From the NCBI RefSeq assembly GCF_000397205.1, contig NC_021237.1, forward strand, positions 6,269,001 to 6,333,000: DNA of 64,000 nucleotides, written 5' to 3'. The stretch comes from Pseudomonas protegens CHA0. Its GTDB lineage: Bacteria > Pseudomonadota > Gammaproteobacteria > Pseudomonadales > Pseudomonadaceae. Shown piece after piece: positions 63,961-64,000 of the stretch (positions are counted from its first letter, which is position 1; each line of letters opens with the position of its first letter). Below the pieces are notes generated by a model. That model saw only the letters and a program-made list of their open reading frames with translations, did not search any database and was not told the origin of the DNA. A program made the position numbers and the translations under genes.

Positions 63961-64000
63961 TTAAGCCGCATCGCGCTTGGCGTCGTTGCGGTAGGCCGCT
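63961..64000 (-). CDS. C-terminal end of a gene upstream of etfB, probably EtfA-like
   Basis: On the minus strand the last 40 bases read AAYRNDAKRDAA followed by TAA (63961-63963). This short tail lies nine bases before the etfB start and in the same direction, and such a tail fits an ETF alpha subunit. The rest is outside the window, so the identity is from context only. Confidence 0.45.
   Translation of the reverse strand, partial: AAYRNDAKRDAA

Overview
The window reads as chromosomal core sequence of a fluorescent pseudomonad (Pseudomonas fluorescens/protegens type). Reasons: high GC with strong third-position GC; proteins that are near full-length matches to Pseudomonas families (GlcB 725 aa, GlyA 417 aa, GbcA 431 aa, SoxB 416 aa, FdhA 399 aa); and at least fifteen copies of REP-like elements of the type GTAGGAGCNGGCTTGCCNGCGAA, usually as inverted pairs. 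Assignments rest on reading the translations and on remembered family features; no database search was run. No rRNA, tRNA, prophage, transposase or CRISPR array was seen.

Region 1 (1-14 kb): the tail of a LysR regulator, three large acyl-CoA dehydrogenases with a membrane diguanylate cyclase between them, a small flagellar-rod-like protein, then the biotin cluster bioB-F-H-C-D on the minus strand, with comF divergent. From memory the order matches P. aeruginosa PA0500-PA0508.

Region 2 (14-25.9 kb): an orphan ModE-like regulator, a Tat-exported PhoX-like protein, the SrkA-type kinase, RarD, a GcvR-like double-ACT protein, malate synthase G, a lone receiver domain, and a two-gene operon of a cNMP-binding/CBS/nucleotidyltransferase protein and a DnaQ-like exonuclease.

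Region 3 (26-32.8 kb): a siderophore uptake locus: Fur-box-like site, FecI-type sigma, FecR-type regulator, TonB receptor with signalling domain (FiuA/ferrichrome-like), PepSY reductase-like membrane protein, small membrane proteins and a glutathione transferase.

Region 4 (32.9-44.9 kb): creBCD, a RimB-like aspartic protease, a PlsC-type acyltransferase, a DUF350/YgiB/YgiC operon with a 15-Gly codon repeat, a DUF2780 protein, an ECF sigma/anti-sigma pair, a YafQ/DinJ-like toxin-antitoxin pair, and a DUF3077 gene preceded by a highly structured leader of about 220 bp.

Region 5 (44.9-64 kb): the glycine betaine/sarcosine/formaldehyde module. GbcAB demethylates glycine betaine; the EtfB-like gene at the right edge probably belongs to the dimethylglycine step; SoxBDAG oxidises sarcosine, GlyA and PurU handle the one-carbon units and FdhA removes formaldehyde. 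LtaE, a TraX-like protein and an NCS1 permease/nitrilase pair are interleaved. Between a decayed GMC oxidoreductase and etfB lies about 0.8 kb of non-coding DNA with four same-orientation TTATCCACA boxes at about 180-bp spacing inside imperfect tandem repeats. This and the DUF3077 leader are the most unusual pieces of the window.
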